NCBI GenBank assembly: GCA_023253905.1 | Contig: JALREG010000240.1 | Span: 1-28,539, forward strand | DNA from: Burkholderiaceae bacterium | Lineage (GTDB): Bacteria; Pseudomonadota; Gammaproteobacteria; Burkholderiales; Burkholderiaceae | Length of the DNA: 28,539 nucleotides | Direction of reading: 5' to 3' | Shown: piece after piece, positions 15,997 to 24,270 of the stretch | Layout: every line of letters begins with the position of its first letter | How positions within the stretch are numbered: position 1 is the first letter of the stretch | The notes under the pieces: generated by a model | The model's database searches: none | What the model saw: only the letters and a program-made list of their open reading frames with translations | What the model was told of the DNA's origin: nothing | Made by a program: the position numbers and the translations under genes

Positions 15997-16901
15997 TCGG
16001 TCAGGCGCTGGCCGACGGGGTGCTCACCGGCGCTGTGATCGCGCTGGGTGCGATTGGTGTGTCATTTACCTTGCAGATCATGCGGTTTGCCAATTTTTCG
16101 CATGCCGAACTCCTCACCTGGGGGGGCTACCTCACGCTGGTGTGTGTGGCCTTTGCGGGCCCAGGCGTACCTACCGCTGGCCTGTCATTTGGCGGGCAGC
16201 TGATGGGCGCGCTCCTGCTTGCGGCGCTACTCACCGGTCTGATGGCGTGGGGGGTCGACCGCATGCTGTTCCGGCGTCTTCGGCGCCGGGGCGCGCAGCA
16301 TATGACACTGGTATTTGCGTCCTTTGGCGCGGCGCTGGTGCTTCGGCACGTCATCGTACTGATCTGGGGTCATGACTCGCGGTTTTACACCCGCGAACTG
16401 CAGATGAGTATCGAGGTGCTTCCGGGCGTGCGGATCCTGCCCGATCAGGTGTTCATCCTGGGGGTGGCCCTGCTGGTTCTGGTGGTGCTCCATCTGTTCC
16501 TTCGCTTGACGCGGACCGGCATCGCGATGCGCGCCGCCGCAGAAAATCCGGCCCTGGCTCAATGCTGCGGGATCGAAGTCGAGAAAGTGATCCGATCGAC
16601 CTGGATGATTGGCGGGGCGCTGGCTGCCGCGGCGGGGGTCTTCACCGGGCTCACCCCGCAGCTGAACGCCGATATTGGTCATCAGCTGCTCCTGCCCATG
16701 TTTGCTGCCGCGATTCTGGGTGGCATCGGCAGCCTCGCCGGCGCCGTGGTGGGTGGGCTGCTGGTGGGCATTGCCGAGAATGTACTGCTGCTGGTGGTGA
16801 GCCCGGGCTACAAGCAGGCGATGTCCTTCATGCTCCTGCTTGCGGTGCTGCTGGTTCGTCCGCAGGGCATTTTCGGTGAGCGCCGCGAGGGGGATCGATG
16901 A
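15993..16901 (+). CDS. livH: ABC transporter permease, LivH type
   Basis: 302-residue inner-membrane permease with a GTG start in a GTGA overlap with livF. Seven to eight hydrophobic segments are visible, beginning with LTGAVIALGAIGVSFTLQI and ending with MLLLAVLLVRP. The signature NFSHAELLTWGGYLTL near residue 35 and RTGIAMRAAAENPALAQCCG, the cytoplasmic loop that contacts the ATPase, are typical of LivH. The last residues (RPQGIFGERR) are the standard family ending. It pairs with the LivM-type permease encoded directly downstream to form the translocation channel. Nothing suggests a defect. Confidence 0.93.
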   Translation: MIGQALADGVLTGAVIALGAIGVSFTLQIMRFANFSHAELLTWGGYLTLVCVAFAGPGVPTAGLSFGGQLMGALLLAALLTGLMAWGVDRMLFRRLRRRGAQHMTLVFASFGAALVLRHVIVLIWGHDSRFYTRELQMSIEVLPGVRILPDQVFILGVALLVLVVLHLFLRLTRTGIAMRAAAENPALAQCCGIEVEKVIRSTWMIGGALAAAAGVFTGLTPQLNADIGHQLLLPMFAAAILGGIGSLAGAVVGGLLVGIAENVLLLVVSPGYKQAMSFMLLLAVLLVRPQGIFGERREGDR

Positions 16902-17845
16902 GCGGCATGCTGTCCTATCTGATCTTTTTTGCCTGCATCGTACTGATTCTTGGCATCGTCACCCTGGGGCTCAATCTGCAGTGGGGATTCACCGGAATCT
17001 TCAACGCCGGCGTGGTCGGCTTTTATGCCATCGGCGGCTACACACAGGCCATCCTGACGGCCGCGCCCACGCCTGGCCATCTGGGGAACCTCGGATGGCC
17101 CTGGGCGGTGGGTATCGTCGCCGCCATGGCGGTCACTGCGCTCGCGGCGGGCCTGATCGGCTGGATCACGATCGGCCTGCGTGACGACTATCTCGCCATC
17201 ACTTCATTTGGCATTGCGGTCACGATTCAGCTCATCACCCTCAACTGGAGCGAGCTGACCGGCGGACCCAACGGTCTTACCCGGATCAGCCGGCCGCTTG
17301 CCGAGGTGTTCGATACCCCGGCGGCGTTCAATCTCTGGTTCCTGGCCCTGCTCGCGGTGATCACGGCTTTGGTGTATGCGGCACTTGAACGGATGCTGCG
17401 ATCGCCCTGGGGGCGGGTGCTGCGTGCGATCCGGGAGGATGAGCTGGCCGCCGTGTCGCTCGGTAAAAGCGCACGGGCCTTCCGCATTCAGGCCTTTGTG
17501 ATCGGTTCGACGCTGATGGGCCTGGCCGGCGCGCTCTATGTAAGCTTCATTGGCTTTGTCAGCCCGTTTGATTTTCTGCCGATCTTCACTTTTCAGATCT
17601 GGGCGATGCTGATCGTGGGCGGCAGCGGAAATAATCGCGGTGCGCTGCTGGGCGCGCTAGTGGTGTGGGCCATCTGGACCGCGAGCGGGGTCGCGGTGAC
17701 GCAGCTCGTGCCACCGAGCCATGCCGCACAGGGGGCGGCAGTCCAGGTTATTCTGATCGGGCTTGCCCTCATGCTGGTGCTGCTTTACCGGCCACGCGGG
17801 CTCCTGGGCGAACAGCCGATGGTGTCGCGCCATGCCGATCCCTGA
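16898..17845 (+). CDS. livM: ABC transporter permease, LivM type
   Basis: 315-residue inner-membrane permease that overlaps livH by ATGA. Family markers: LGLNLQWGFTGIFNAGVVGF in the first quarter, RDDYLAITSFGIA, ELTGGPNGLTRI, the cytoplasmic coupling loop SPWGRVLRAIREDELAAVSLGK and the ending RPRGLLGE. About eight membrane segments can be seen. The protein is of ordinary length for a LivM without the extra N-terminal region of the E. coli protein. With the LivH-type subunit it forms the membrane part of the importer for the compound captured by the binding protein at 17917. Confidence 0.93.
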   Translation: MSGMLSYLIFFACIVLILGIVTLGLNLQWGFTGIFNAGVVGFYAIGGYTQAILTAAPTPGHLGNLGWPWAVGIVAAMAVTALAAGLIGWITIGLRDDYLAITSFGIAVTIQLITLNWSELTGGPNGLTRISRPLAEVFDTPAAFNLWFLALLAVITALVYAALERMLRSPWGRVLRAIREDELAAVSLGKSARAFRIQAFVIGSTLMGLAGALYVSFIGFVSPFDFLPIFTFQIWAMLIVGGSGNNRGALLGALVVWAIWTASGVAVTQLVPPSHAAQGAAVQVILIGLALMLVLLYRPRGLLGEQPMVSRHADP

Positions 17846-17863
17846 ACCGGTTTCCTGATCGCC

Positions 17864-17880
17864 AAACACGTTCCATGTTT
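17864..17880 (+). promoter_or_regulatory. Small inverted repeat before the binding-protein gene
   Basis: AAACA (17864-17868) and TGTTT (17876-17880) form a 5-bp stem with a 7-nt loop in the 71-nt leader between the permease and binding-protein genes. It is weak and AT-rich, and might act as an mRNA processing or protein-binding site. No promoter elements could be identified confidently beside it. Confidence 0.2.
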
Positions 17881-17916
17881 CACTTGATGCTCAAACTGAT
17901 GGAGGAGAACTAGATC

Positions 17917-19191
17917 ATGTTGGATCAGATTGCGCGCAGGCTCGGTCCTGCCATGCTCGGCCTCGTGGCCGGTGTCCTCGCGGCGGGCACGGCGTTCGCA
18001 CAGCAGCCCGCCTGCCCGGTCAAGGTGGGGGGAATCCTCCCGCTCACGGGCTCCATGGCGCCGATCACGAAAAAGATCGCCCAGTCAGCCGAACTGGCAT
18101 TCGAACACGTGAATAAGGGCGGCGGCATCAAGGGCTGCCCGGTGCAGTTTGTGCTGCGCGATGATCAGGGCCAGCCCACGGTGGGCGTGGATGCTGCCAA
18201 ATACCTGGTGGAAGTTGAGCGCGTGGCGGCCTTTACCGGCACGATTTCATCCGGCGTCACCGGGCCGATCATCAGCAGCGTCACGGCACCTTCCAAAGTG
18301 GTGCAGATCACCTGCTGTTCCACGGCCAGTCCGTTTACGGCCGATGGTCGAAGCGGCGGCTATTTTTTCCGGACCATTCCAACCAGCAAGACCCAGGCCT
18401 ATGCCACGGCCTCGGAAACCACACGCCGCGGTTTCCGCAAGACCGTGGTCATTTATGTGAACACCGATTTCGGCAAGGACATGCTGGTGTACTACAAGCA
18501 GGCCGTGGCGAAGCTGGGTGGTGACATCGTGGCCGAGGTGCCCTATAACGATAACCAGACCAGTTATCGCGCTGAGGTCACGCGTGCGCTCGCCTCCAAG
18601 CCCGAGTCGATGCTGCTGATCGGTTTTCCCAAGGATGCGGTCACCATCGTTCGCGAATGGCTGTCGCTGGGAGGGCCGCGCAAGGTGGCGCTGAACAACT
18701 CCATGCGCACGCTTGATTTTGTCAATGGCGTGGGCGCCAGTTTTGTCGAGGATTTTTTCGGCATGGACAACGCGCAGGTGGCGAGCCCCAGCGTCACCAC
18801 CTTCGACAATGCATTCCTCGCCCGCTATAACACTGACAGCAAGGGGCCCGGGGTGCACACACAGTACGACGCGGTGATGGTGCTGGGCCTGGCCATGAAC
18901 ATCGCGCGCGAACTTAATGGTCCGTCCATCCGGGACGCGGTGCGCAAGGTGCATGATCCTGCGGGTACGCCGGTGGGCACTGGGCCGGAGGAATATCGCA
19001 AGGCGGTCGATCTGATCCGGGCGGGCAAGCCCATCCGATATCTGGGGGCCACCGGCCCGATCGAATTCGATGCCAATGGCGATGTGACGGGCCCGGCGCT
19101 GGTCTGGCGCATCACCGGAGGCAAGATCGAAACCGATCGTGTCATCTCGATTGAAGACATGCAGGCGCTCTTCAAGAAGATCGACGGCTGA
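17917..19191 (+). CDS. livK: Periplasmic substrate-binding protein of the Liv-type ABC importer
   Basis: 424 residues with a clear signal peptide: a hydrophobic stretch at residues 10-26 and a likely cleavage after A28 (TAFA-QQ). The mature part is a type I periplasmic binding protein of the branched-chain-amino-acid family (Peripla_BP_6), beginning KVGGILPLTGSMAP, with the conserved TGTISSGVTGP strand-loop and VIYVNTDFGKD in the second lobe. The ligand cannot be deduced; members bind amino acids, aromatic acids, urea and others. A strong ribosome binding site (GGAGGAGAA, 17901-17909) and a 71-nt leader set this gene apart from the overlapping ATPase and permease genes. That is common where the binding protein is made in excess. 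It is the last gene of the operon and converges on the AKR-Rid fusion gene. Confidence 0.93.
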   Translation: MLDQIARRLGPAMLGLVAGVLAAGTAFAQQPACPVKVGGILPLTGSMAPITKKIAQSAELAFEHVNKGGGIKGCPVQFVLRDDQGQPTVGVDAAKYLVEVERVAAFTGTISSGVTGPIISSVTAPSKVVQITCCSTASPFTADGRSGGYFFRTIPTSKTQAYATASETTRRGFRKTVVIYVNTDFGKDMLVYYKQAVAKLGGDIVAEVPYNDNQTSYRAEVTRALASKPESMLLIGFPKDAVTIVREWLSLGGPRKVALNNSMRTLDFVNGVGASFVEDFFGMDNAQVASPSVTTFDNAFLARYNTDSKGPGVHTQYDAVMVLGLAMNIARELNGPSIRDAVRKVHDPAGTPVGTGPEEYRKAVDLIRAGKPIRYLGATGPIEFDANGDVTGPALVWRITGGKIETDRVISIEDMQALFKKIDG

Positions 19192-19223
19192 GGCCAGGGT
19201 CCGCGCGGGCGTCGGGGCGCGGG

Positions 19224-19248
19224 GCGTCGGTTCAGCGGGAGCCGACGC
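19224..19248. terminator. Possible hairpin at the junction of the convergent operons
   Basis: GCGTCGG (19224-19230) and CCGACGC (19242-19248) form a perfect 7-bp stem with an 11-nt loop. It lies in the 40-nt space between the two convergent operons and spans the stop codon of the AKR-Rid gene. No T-rich tail is present on either side, so it is at best a weak or bidirectional end-of-transcript structure. Confidence 0.3.
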
Positions 19249-20707
19249 TCGCCTCGGCCTCGATCTCCACCTCGTAGGGGCCGATCAGCGTGGCATTGCC
19301 CAGCATGGTGTTGGCGGGCAGCACGTCGCCCAATACGCGACCGTGTACCTCGGCCACCTCCTGCCAGCGCGTGACATCGCGCAAAAACACGCGGGTGCGG
19401 ACAATGTCTTCGCGACGCCCACCCAGCGCCTCAATGCTGGCAATGATCTTGTCGAGCGCATAGACAGTCTGCGCGGCGGCGTCGCCCTCGCAGACCGGAC
19501 CCAGTCCAGGGTGCGTGGCGGTGGTGCCGCTCACCAGAATTCGATCGCCATCGCGCACGGCTCGGGAATAGCCCGCGAGAGGCTCCCAGGGTGTGCCGCT
19601 GTCGGCGCGCAGCCGGTGCGGCGCCGCAGGCACGGGCGACACCGGAAACGCAGTGGGGAACGTGGCGAGATGGTGGCTGAGGTCGCCCGAAGCGGTGAGA
19701 AAGGGCGGCCGCCGGTATTCGTCACCGCAGTCACCCGGAATGGGCTGTGTGGTGGCCAGCGCCTCGTTCAGACGTGCGTGGTCGTCGGTATCGAGCGCAA
19801 ACGAAAAGAGCGCCTGATTATCCTGGGAGTGATCCCGCTCGCCCGGGCGCATGCCCACGATCACCGCAGCGACCGCGGGCTGTTCGAGCACCCAGCGCAC
19901 TGCGACATTGGCGACCGATACGCCATGCCGGCGGCCGACCTGTTGCGCGGCCTTCAGAATGCGCTGCAGTGCCGCCCAGCCGCCGATCGCATCAATAAAG
20001 CGCCGATACTTGGATTTGCTCCAGTCGGGGATGTGAACGGGTTCGGGCTGGTCGACCCAGGCATCGGTCAGAAAGCCGCCGCCCAGGCTCCCGTAGGCTA
20101 GAAGCCTCACCCCGGATTGGGCGCAGAGCGTGCTCATCCGGCCCGCAGCGCGGCGATCGAGAAGCGAAAACGACACCTGGTTGGTGACGATAGGCAGGTT
20201 CAGCCCCAGCAGCAGCTGCAGGTGATCGGTATCGAAATTGGTGAGCCCGAGGTGAGCGATCGATCCTGCTTCGCGCAGCCTTGCGAGTTCGCGCAGCGCA
20301 TCGATATAGCCTGGGTGCGTGTACTGCCACCAGTGAAACTGCAGCAGGTCGATCTGGGTGACGCCCAGCCGTTCGCGGGCCCGGCCGATGGCGGCATCGA
20401 CCACGGCCTCGGTCATGGCTGCAGGCTCGGGGCACCACTTGGTGAACGCATGCGGGCGGGGCTCAAGCGCGCGCGCGAGCAGCCGTCCGGCGATCAGCTC
20501 GGCGCTGCCGTAGTGATCTGCCATATCGAAAGCGAAGAAGCCTGCCCGTGCGTGCTGCGCGAGCGAATCGGCAGCCCGCTCGGCATCGAGCGGCGGACGG
20601 TCGCGTTCCATGTCGGCGACCTGCCAGAGCCCCATCACGACGCGTGGAATGGTGAGGCCTGGTGCGAGTTCGATGCTGGGTATGGGCGGTCTGGCTGGGT
20701 GACTCAT
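19232..20707 (-). CDS. Fusion protein: aldo/keto reductase + C-terminal Rid-family domain
   Basis: 491 residues in one uninterrupted frame. Residues 10-320 are an aldo/keto reductase with tetrad D61 and Y66 (FDMADHYG), K90 (FTKW) and H125 (QFHWW), plus HLGLTNFD and WVLEQPAVAAVIVGMR. After a linker rich in Pro and Ala (about 335-368), residues 369-491 form a complete Rid-fold domain (SGTPWEPLAGYSRAV, LVSGTTATHPGLG, VRTRVFLRDV, ending EVEIEAEASVG). The Arg needed for imine deamination in RidA is replaced by T473. The AKR half resembles the stand-alone reductase at 4600, and the Rid half resembles the protein at 14001. The ATG at 20707 is favoured: it is 22 nt after the enolase stop and starts just before the AKR domain, whereas the upstream extension to 20851 overlaps the enolase gene. 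The likely role is carbonyl reduction coupled to handling a labile product. Confidence 0.88.
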   Translation of the reverse strand: MSHPARPPIPSIELAPGLTIPRVVMGLWQVADMERDRPPLDAERAADSLAQHARAGFFAFDMADHYGSAELIAGRLLARALEPRPHAFTKWCPEPAAMTEAVVDAAIGRARERLGVTQIDLLQFHWWQYTHPGYIDALRELARLREAGSIAHLGLTNFDTDHLQLLLGLNLPIVTNQVSFSLLDRRAAGRMSTLCAQSGVRLLAYGSLGGGFLTDAWVDQPEPVHIPDWSKSKYRRFIDAIGGWAALQRILKAAQQVGRRHGVSVANVAVRWVLEQPAVAAVIVGMRPGERDHSQDNQALFSFALDTDDHARLNEALATTQPIPGDCGDEYRRPPFLTASGDLSHHLATFPTAFPVSPVPAAPHRLRADSGTPWEPLAGYSRAVRDGDRILVSGTTATHPGLGPVCEGDAAAQTVYALDKIIASIEALGGRREDIVRTRVFLRDVTRWQEVAEVHGRVLGDVLPANTMLGNATLIGPYEVEIEAEASVGSR

Positions 20708-20729
20708 GATGGCGGATGGTCGGTGGTTG

Positions 20730-22025
20730 TCAGGGCCGCGCCGGGTAGATACCGGGCGCCGGAAATGGCGCAGCGCTCGCGCCCAGTGCCTCTTCGATGC
20801 GCAGCGCCTCGTTCCATTTCGCCATCCGTTCGGAGCGCGCAAAGCTTCCAACTTTCAGCTGCGGCACACCCCAGCCCACGGCCAGGTGAACGATGCTCAC
20901 GTCTTCGGTTTCCCCCGAGCGCGCTGACACGATCGCGCCCCAGCCCTCGGCCTGCGCCGCGCGCCATGCGGCAAGCGTTTCTGAGACCGTGCCGATCTGG
21001 TTGGGTTTGAGCAGCGCCGCGTTGCAGCAGCCGCTCCGCGCAGCCTCGCGGATTCGGGTTGCGTCGGTCACCAGAAAATCATCGCCTACGATCTGTACGC
21101 GTGCGCCGCAGCGCGCGGTAAACGCGCGCATGCCCTCAACATCGTTTTCGGCGAAGGGATCTTCTACCGAAACGATGGGGTAGGCGTTGATCCAGGAGGC
21201 GAGCAGGTCGCCGAAGGCTTCGCGGTCGAGCTTTCGGCGGTCAAGTTTCAGGCTGTAGTGGCGACCATCGAAAAACTGCGTGGCGGCCACATCGAGGGCA
21301 ATCGCCACCTGACCAGGCGCGGACAGCCCGGTGTCTTCAATGGCGCGGGTGAGCGTTTCGATGGCCGCTTCGTTCCCGTTGAAATCGGGCCACCAGCCTC
21401 CCTCATCGGCCACGCCGTAGACCGAGCCGCGGGCGGCCATCCGGGCGCCTGCCGCGTGATAGACCTCAGCGGTCCATTCGATGGCTTCGGCGAAGCTGCG
21501 TGCGCCCGGTGCGACCAGCAGAAAATCCTGCAGATCGACACGCGCACCGGCATGAGCGCCGCCACCAAAGATCTGGACTTCGGGAAGCGGAAGCCGGGGC
21601 GCGGTGCCTGCAGCCCGCTCTCGCGCGAGGTGCTGCCAGAGCGGGACGCCGGCCGCCTGTGCGGCGGCCTGTGCGGCGGCGAGCGAAACGGCCACGATGG
21701 CATTGGCGCCCAGGCGGCCTTTGTTCGCGGTGCCATCAAGTGTGATCATGGCCTGATCGATCGCCGACTGGTCCTCCACTGGCAGGCCTTCCAGCGCCTG
21801 CGCGATCGGGCCGTTGGCGTTGGCAACCGCCTGACCGACGTCGAGTCCGCGAAGCCGGCGCCCCCCATCGCGCAGTTCGCGCGCTTCACCCGAGCCGGTG
21901 GACGCACCCGCAGGCGCGATCGCACGGCCCGCGCCGCGTGCGGTATGGACCTCAGCTTCCACCGTGGGGCGGCCGCGCGAATCCCAGACCCGACGGGCCA
22001 GGACCTGGGTGATGGGTGTCGTCAT
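20730..22025 (-). CDS. Divergent enolase-family protein (not the housekeeping type)
   Basis: 431 residues, full enolase length, aligning to the E. coli enzyme almost without gaps. Retained: the GAST loop (S42), H158, E208 (ADEGG), metal ligands D245 (LDVAA), E288 (VEDPF) and D315 (GDDF), the catalytic base K340 (LLKPNQIGT) and K391. Changed: the motif SHRSGETED is SARSGETED, so the conserved active-site His becomes A368; Glu at 167 (DIQEF) becomes Asp (DLQDF); and GASTGSREA becomes GASTGSGEA. The metal and base machinery is intact while the substrate-binding surroundings differ, so a 2-phospho-3-hydroxy acid other than 2-phosphoglycerate is plausible. The ATG at 22025 has GGAG 8 nt upstream and overlaps the kinase stop (ATGA); a TTG at 22046 is a weaker alternative. 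Confidence 0.88.
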   Translation of the reverse strand: MTTPITQVLARRVWDSRGRPTVEAEVHTARGAGRAIAPAGASTGSGEARELRDGGRRLRGLDVGQAVANANGPIAQALEGLPVEDQSAIDQAMITLDGTANKGRLGANAIVAVSLAAAQAAAQAAGVPLWQHLARERAAGTAPRLPLPEVQIFGGGAHAGARVDLQDFLLVAPGARSFAEAIEWTAEVYHAAGARMAARGSVYGVADEGGWWPDFNGNEAAIETLTRAIEDTGLSAPGQVAIALDVAATQFFDGRHYSLKLDRRKLDREAFGDLLASWINAYPIVSVEDPFAENDVEGMRAFTARCGARVQIVGDDFLVTDATRIREAARSGCCNAALLKPNQIGTVSETLAAWRAAQAEGWGAIVSARSGETEDVSIVHLAVGWGVPQLKVGSFARSERMAKWNEALRIEEALGASAAPFPAPGIYPARP

Positions 22026-23044
22026 GACGAGATCTCCGTGCGCCAAGCGTGCGCGAGGGCAGACAGCTGCACCACGGGCCTGGCGAGCAGCTGGCGGGCC
22101 ACGCGACGAACCCGTTCGCGCTGGGTGTCGGTGGTGAGGTATTCAACCGGCGATTTACCATCCACGCGGGCAAGCAGCAGACCGGGCAGCAGTGCCGCCG
22201 CGCGGGCCTCGAGATGGGCCGCAGGCTCCCACTGAACGCCGGCGAGGTAGGCGGTTGATAAGGTGTGGAAGCAGTCAATAAAGCGCGGTGCGGCCTCGGG
22301 CACCCACAGGCATTTCAGCAGCAGATGGTTGAGGCAGAAGGCGAGATCGAATGCGGGATCGCCATACCAGGCGCACTCTGCGTCGAGGAAGACCGGACCT
22401 TCCGGACCGCAGAGAATGTTTTTCGGGCTGATATCGCCATGGACCAGCGCGCGGTGCGTGCCCGCCGTGGTTCGGACGAGCGCATGCAGGGCTTCGGCCC
22501 GATCGGGATGGCGGATTGCGGTGGCCTCCAGATAGGGCGCGAGCCGCAGCGCGTGAAAGAACGAGTCGGTATCGAACTGTTTGGCGAGATCGGGCTGGTG
22601 AGCCGTCGCGCGGTGGATCTCGGCGAGGGCCCGGCCCACCTGCGCGGCAAAGGCGGGTACTGCCACGCCGCGGCTCAGTTCCTGTTTCCAGACCGGGTAG
22701 CGAGAGGGCTCGAGGTAGTCCATCACGAAAAGCTGATCGGCTGCGCTGTCTGCGATCAGGGCGGGCACCCACCGGGGCTGGATGGCGGCTACCGTCTGCA
22801 GCCACAGGAACTCGTAGCGGTTGCGCTCTACCGGCGCTTCCCAGACCTGACTGACCTTGAGCCGCGGGAGTGCGCGCTTGACACATACGGGGCCCGAGGG
22901 CAAGTCGACGCGCCAAATGTCGGAGGACACGCCCCCGGCGAGCGGCGCGAGCGTGACCGGCTCACCCGCCCGAAGCAGCCCCAGGCGGATGAGCGCGGCA
23001 GTGAGCTCGGCAGCGGGCTGCGTCAGAGGATCGCTGCCCGCCAT
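22022..23044 (-). CDS. APH/MTR-kinase-like small-molecule phosphotransferase
   Basis: 340 residues with the aminoglycoside-phosphotransferase (protein-kinase-like) fold. A Gly-rich loop LAGGVSSDIWRV is followed by K56 (VCVKRAL). The catalytic loop VHGDISPKNIL (H202, D204, N209) and the metal-binding segment FLDAECAWYGDPAFDLA (D221) are both intact. The CLNHLLLKCLW segment after the DFG-like motif recalls methylthioribose kinase and related sugar or amino-alcohol kinases. It should transfer the gamma-phosphate of ATP to a hydroxyl group. It is translationally coupled to the enolase homologue (ATGA) and begins 7 nt after the thiolase stop, so the natural idea is that it makes the phosphorylated substrate of that enolase. 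Resistance-type aminoglycoside activity is unlikely given the catabolic context. The longer start at 23089 overlaps the thiolase gene. Confidence 0.85.
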   Translation of the reverse strand: MAGSDPLTQPAAELTAALIRLGLLRAGEPVTLAPLAGGVSSDIWRVDLPSGPVCVKRALPRLKVSQVWEAPVERNRYEFLWLQTVAAIQPRWVPALIADSAADQLFVMDYLEPSRYPVWKQELSRGVAVPAFAAQVGRALAEIHRATAHQPDLAKQFDTDSFFHALRLAPYLEATAIRHPDRAEALHALVRTTAGTHRALVHGDISPKNILCGPEGPVFLDAECAWYGDPAFDLAFCLNHLLLKCLWVPEAAPRFIDCFHTLSTAYLAGVQWEPAAHLEARAAALLPGLLLARVDGKSPVEYLTTDTQRERVRRVARQLLARPVVQLSALAHAWRTEISS

Positions 23045-23051
23045 CGTTCGA

Positions 23052-24236
23052 TCAGACCCGCTCGAAGACCGCGGCGATGCCCTGGCCACCGCCGATGCAC
23101 ATGGTGACCAGCGCGTATCGGCCCTGAATGCGCTGCAGTTCGTAGAGCGCCTTCACCGTGATGACCGCCCCGGTGGCGCCGATCGGATGACCGAGCGAGA
23201 TGCCAGAGCCGTTGGGATTGACCTTGGCCGGATCGAGATCGAGTTGGCGCGTGACGGCCAGGGCCTGCGCGGCAAACGCTTCGTTGGCCTCGATGACATC
23301 GAGGTCGGTGGTGCGCAGCCCCGCACGATCGAGCGCCTTGCGCGAGGCCGGCACCGGGCCGATGCCCATGACGGCGGGGTCGACGCCTGCGTGCGCGTAG
23401 GACACCAGTCGTGCGAGCGGCTTCAGGCCGCGGAGCTCGGCGGTGCGTCGCTCCATGAGCACGACTGCGCCGGCGCCGTCGTTGATGCCCGAGGCATTAC
23501 CCGCCGTGACCGTGCCGTTTTCGCGCTGGAACACGGGCTTCAACTTCGCCATGTCCTCAATCGATGCATCGGCTCGGACATGTTCGTCGGCGTTGAACAT
23601 GACCGGGCCTTTACGCGATTTGAGCTCGACATCGAGGATCTGGTCGCGGAAGTAACCACTCTTGACCGCATGGGCCGCACGCCGATGGCTTTCGACGGCG
23701 AGCGCGTCCTGGTCTTCGCGGCTGATCTGCCACTGCTTAGCCACGTTCTCGGCGGTGACACCCATGTGGATGCGACCGAACGGGTCGTGGAGTGCGCCGG
23801 TCATCATGTCGAGCAGCTGTCCGTCGCCCATGCGTTGGCCCCAGCGTGCGGTGGGCAGAATGAAAGGTCCGCGGCTCATGACTTCGGCGCCGCCGCCGAT
23901 CGCGACATCCGCGTCACCCAGCATGATGGTTTGCGCCGCGCTCACGATTGCCTGCAGGCCTGAGCCGCACAGGCGGTTGAGCGTAAGCGCCGGCGTATCT
24001 TTCGAAAGGCCGCCTTCGATGGTGGCCACCCGCGCGAGATACATGTCTCGCGGCTCGGTGTTGACCACATGCCCGAACACCACATGGTGCACATCATCGG
24101 CGCCCACCGAGGCCCGCCGGCAGGCTTCCCGCAACACGGCTGCACCGAGCTGGGTGGGGGTTTGATCCTTGAGGCTGCCGCCGAATGTGCCAATGGCGGT
24201 ACGAACGCCGCTCACCACAACCACTTCACGAGTCAT
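23052..24236 (-). CDS. Acetyl-CoA C-acyltransferase (beta-ketothiolase)
   Basis: 394 residues, the standard biosynthetic/degradative thiolase length. Catalytic C90 lies in NRLCGSGLQAI, H350 in GHPIGATGA and C380 in MCIGGGQG; the N-terminus VVVVSGVRTAIGTFGGSL is typical. It cleaves a 3-ketoacyl-CoA with CoA (or runs in reverse to condense acetyl-CoA), so it could form the last step of a catabolic route delivering acetyl-CoA. It resembles PhaA/BktB-type enzymes; PHA synthesis genes are absent here. The ATG at 24236 follows AGGGAGA with 7-nt spacing and is preferred over the codon at 24257. It follows tctC after an 80-nt gap with a strong stem-loop and precedes the kinase by 7 nt. Confidence 0.93.
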   Translation of the reverse strand: MTREVVVVSGVRTAIGTFGGSLKDQTPTQLGAAVLREACRRASVGADDVHHVVFGHVVNTEPRDMYLARVATIEGGLSKDTPALTLNRLCGSGLQAIVSAAQTIMLGDADVAIGGGAEVMSRGPFILPTARWGQRMGDGQLLDMMTGALHDPFGRIHMGVTAENVAKQWQISREDQDALAVESHRRAAHAVKSGYFRDQILDVELKSRKGPVMFNADEHVRADASIEDMAKLKPVFQRENGTVTAGNASGINDGAGAVVLMERRTAELRGLKPLARLVSYAHAGVDPAVMGIGPVPASRKALDRAGLRTTDLDVIEANEAFAAQALAVTRQLDLDPAKVNPNGSGISLGHPIGATGAVITVKALYELQRIQGRYALVTMCIGGGQGIAAVFERV

Positions 24237-24270
24237 GTCGCATCTCCCTGTAGACAAACCCGAGATGCTA

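Noticed and set aside
17875..17913. A 12-codon ATG frame just before the binding-protein gene, considered as a leader peptide
   Set aside because: It has no ribosome binding site of its own, no regulatory codon run, and its end coincides with the Shine-Dalgarno of the next gene; most likely chance.
20708..20851. 48-codon N-terminal extension of the AKR-Rid fusion
   Set aside because: It overlaps the 3' end of the enolase homologue and is Arg-rich; the AKR domain starts naturally after the ATG at 20707.
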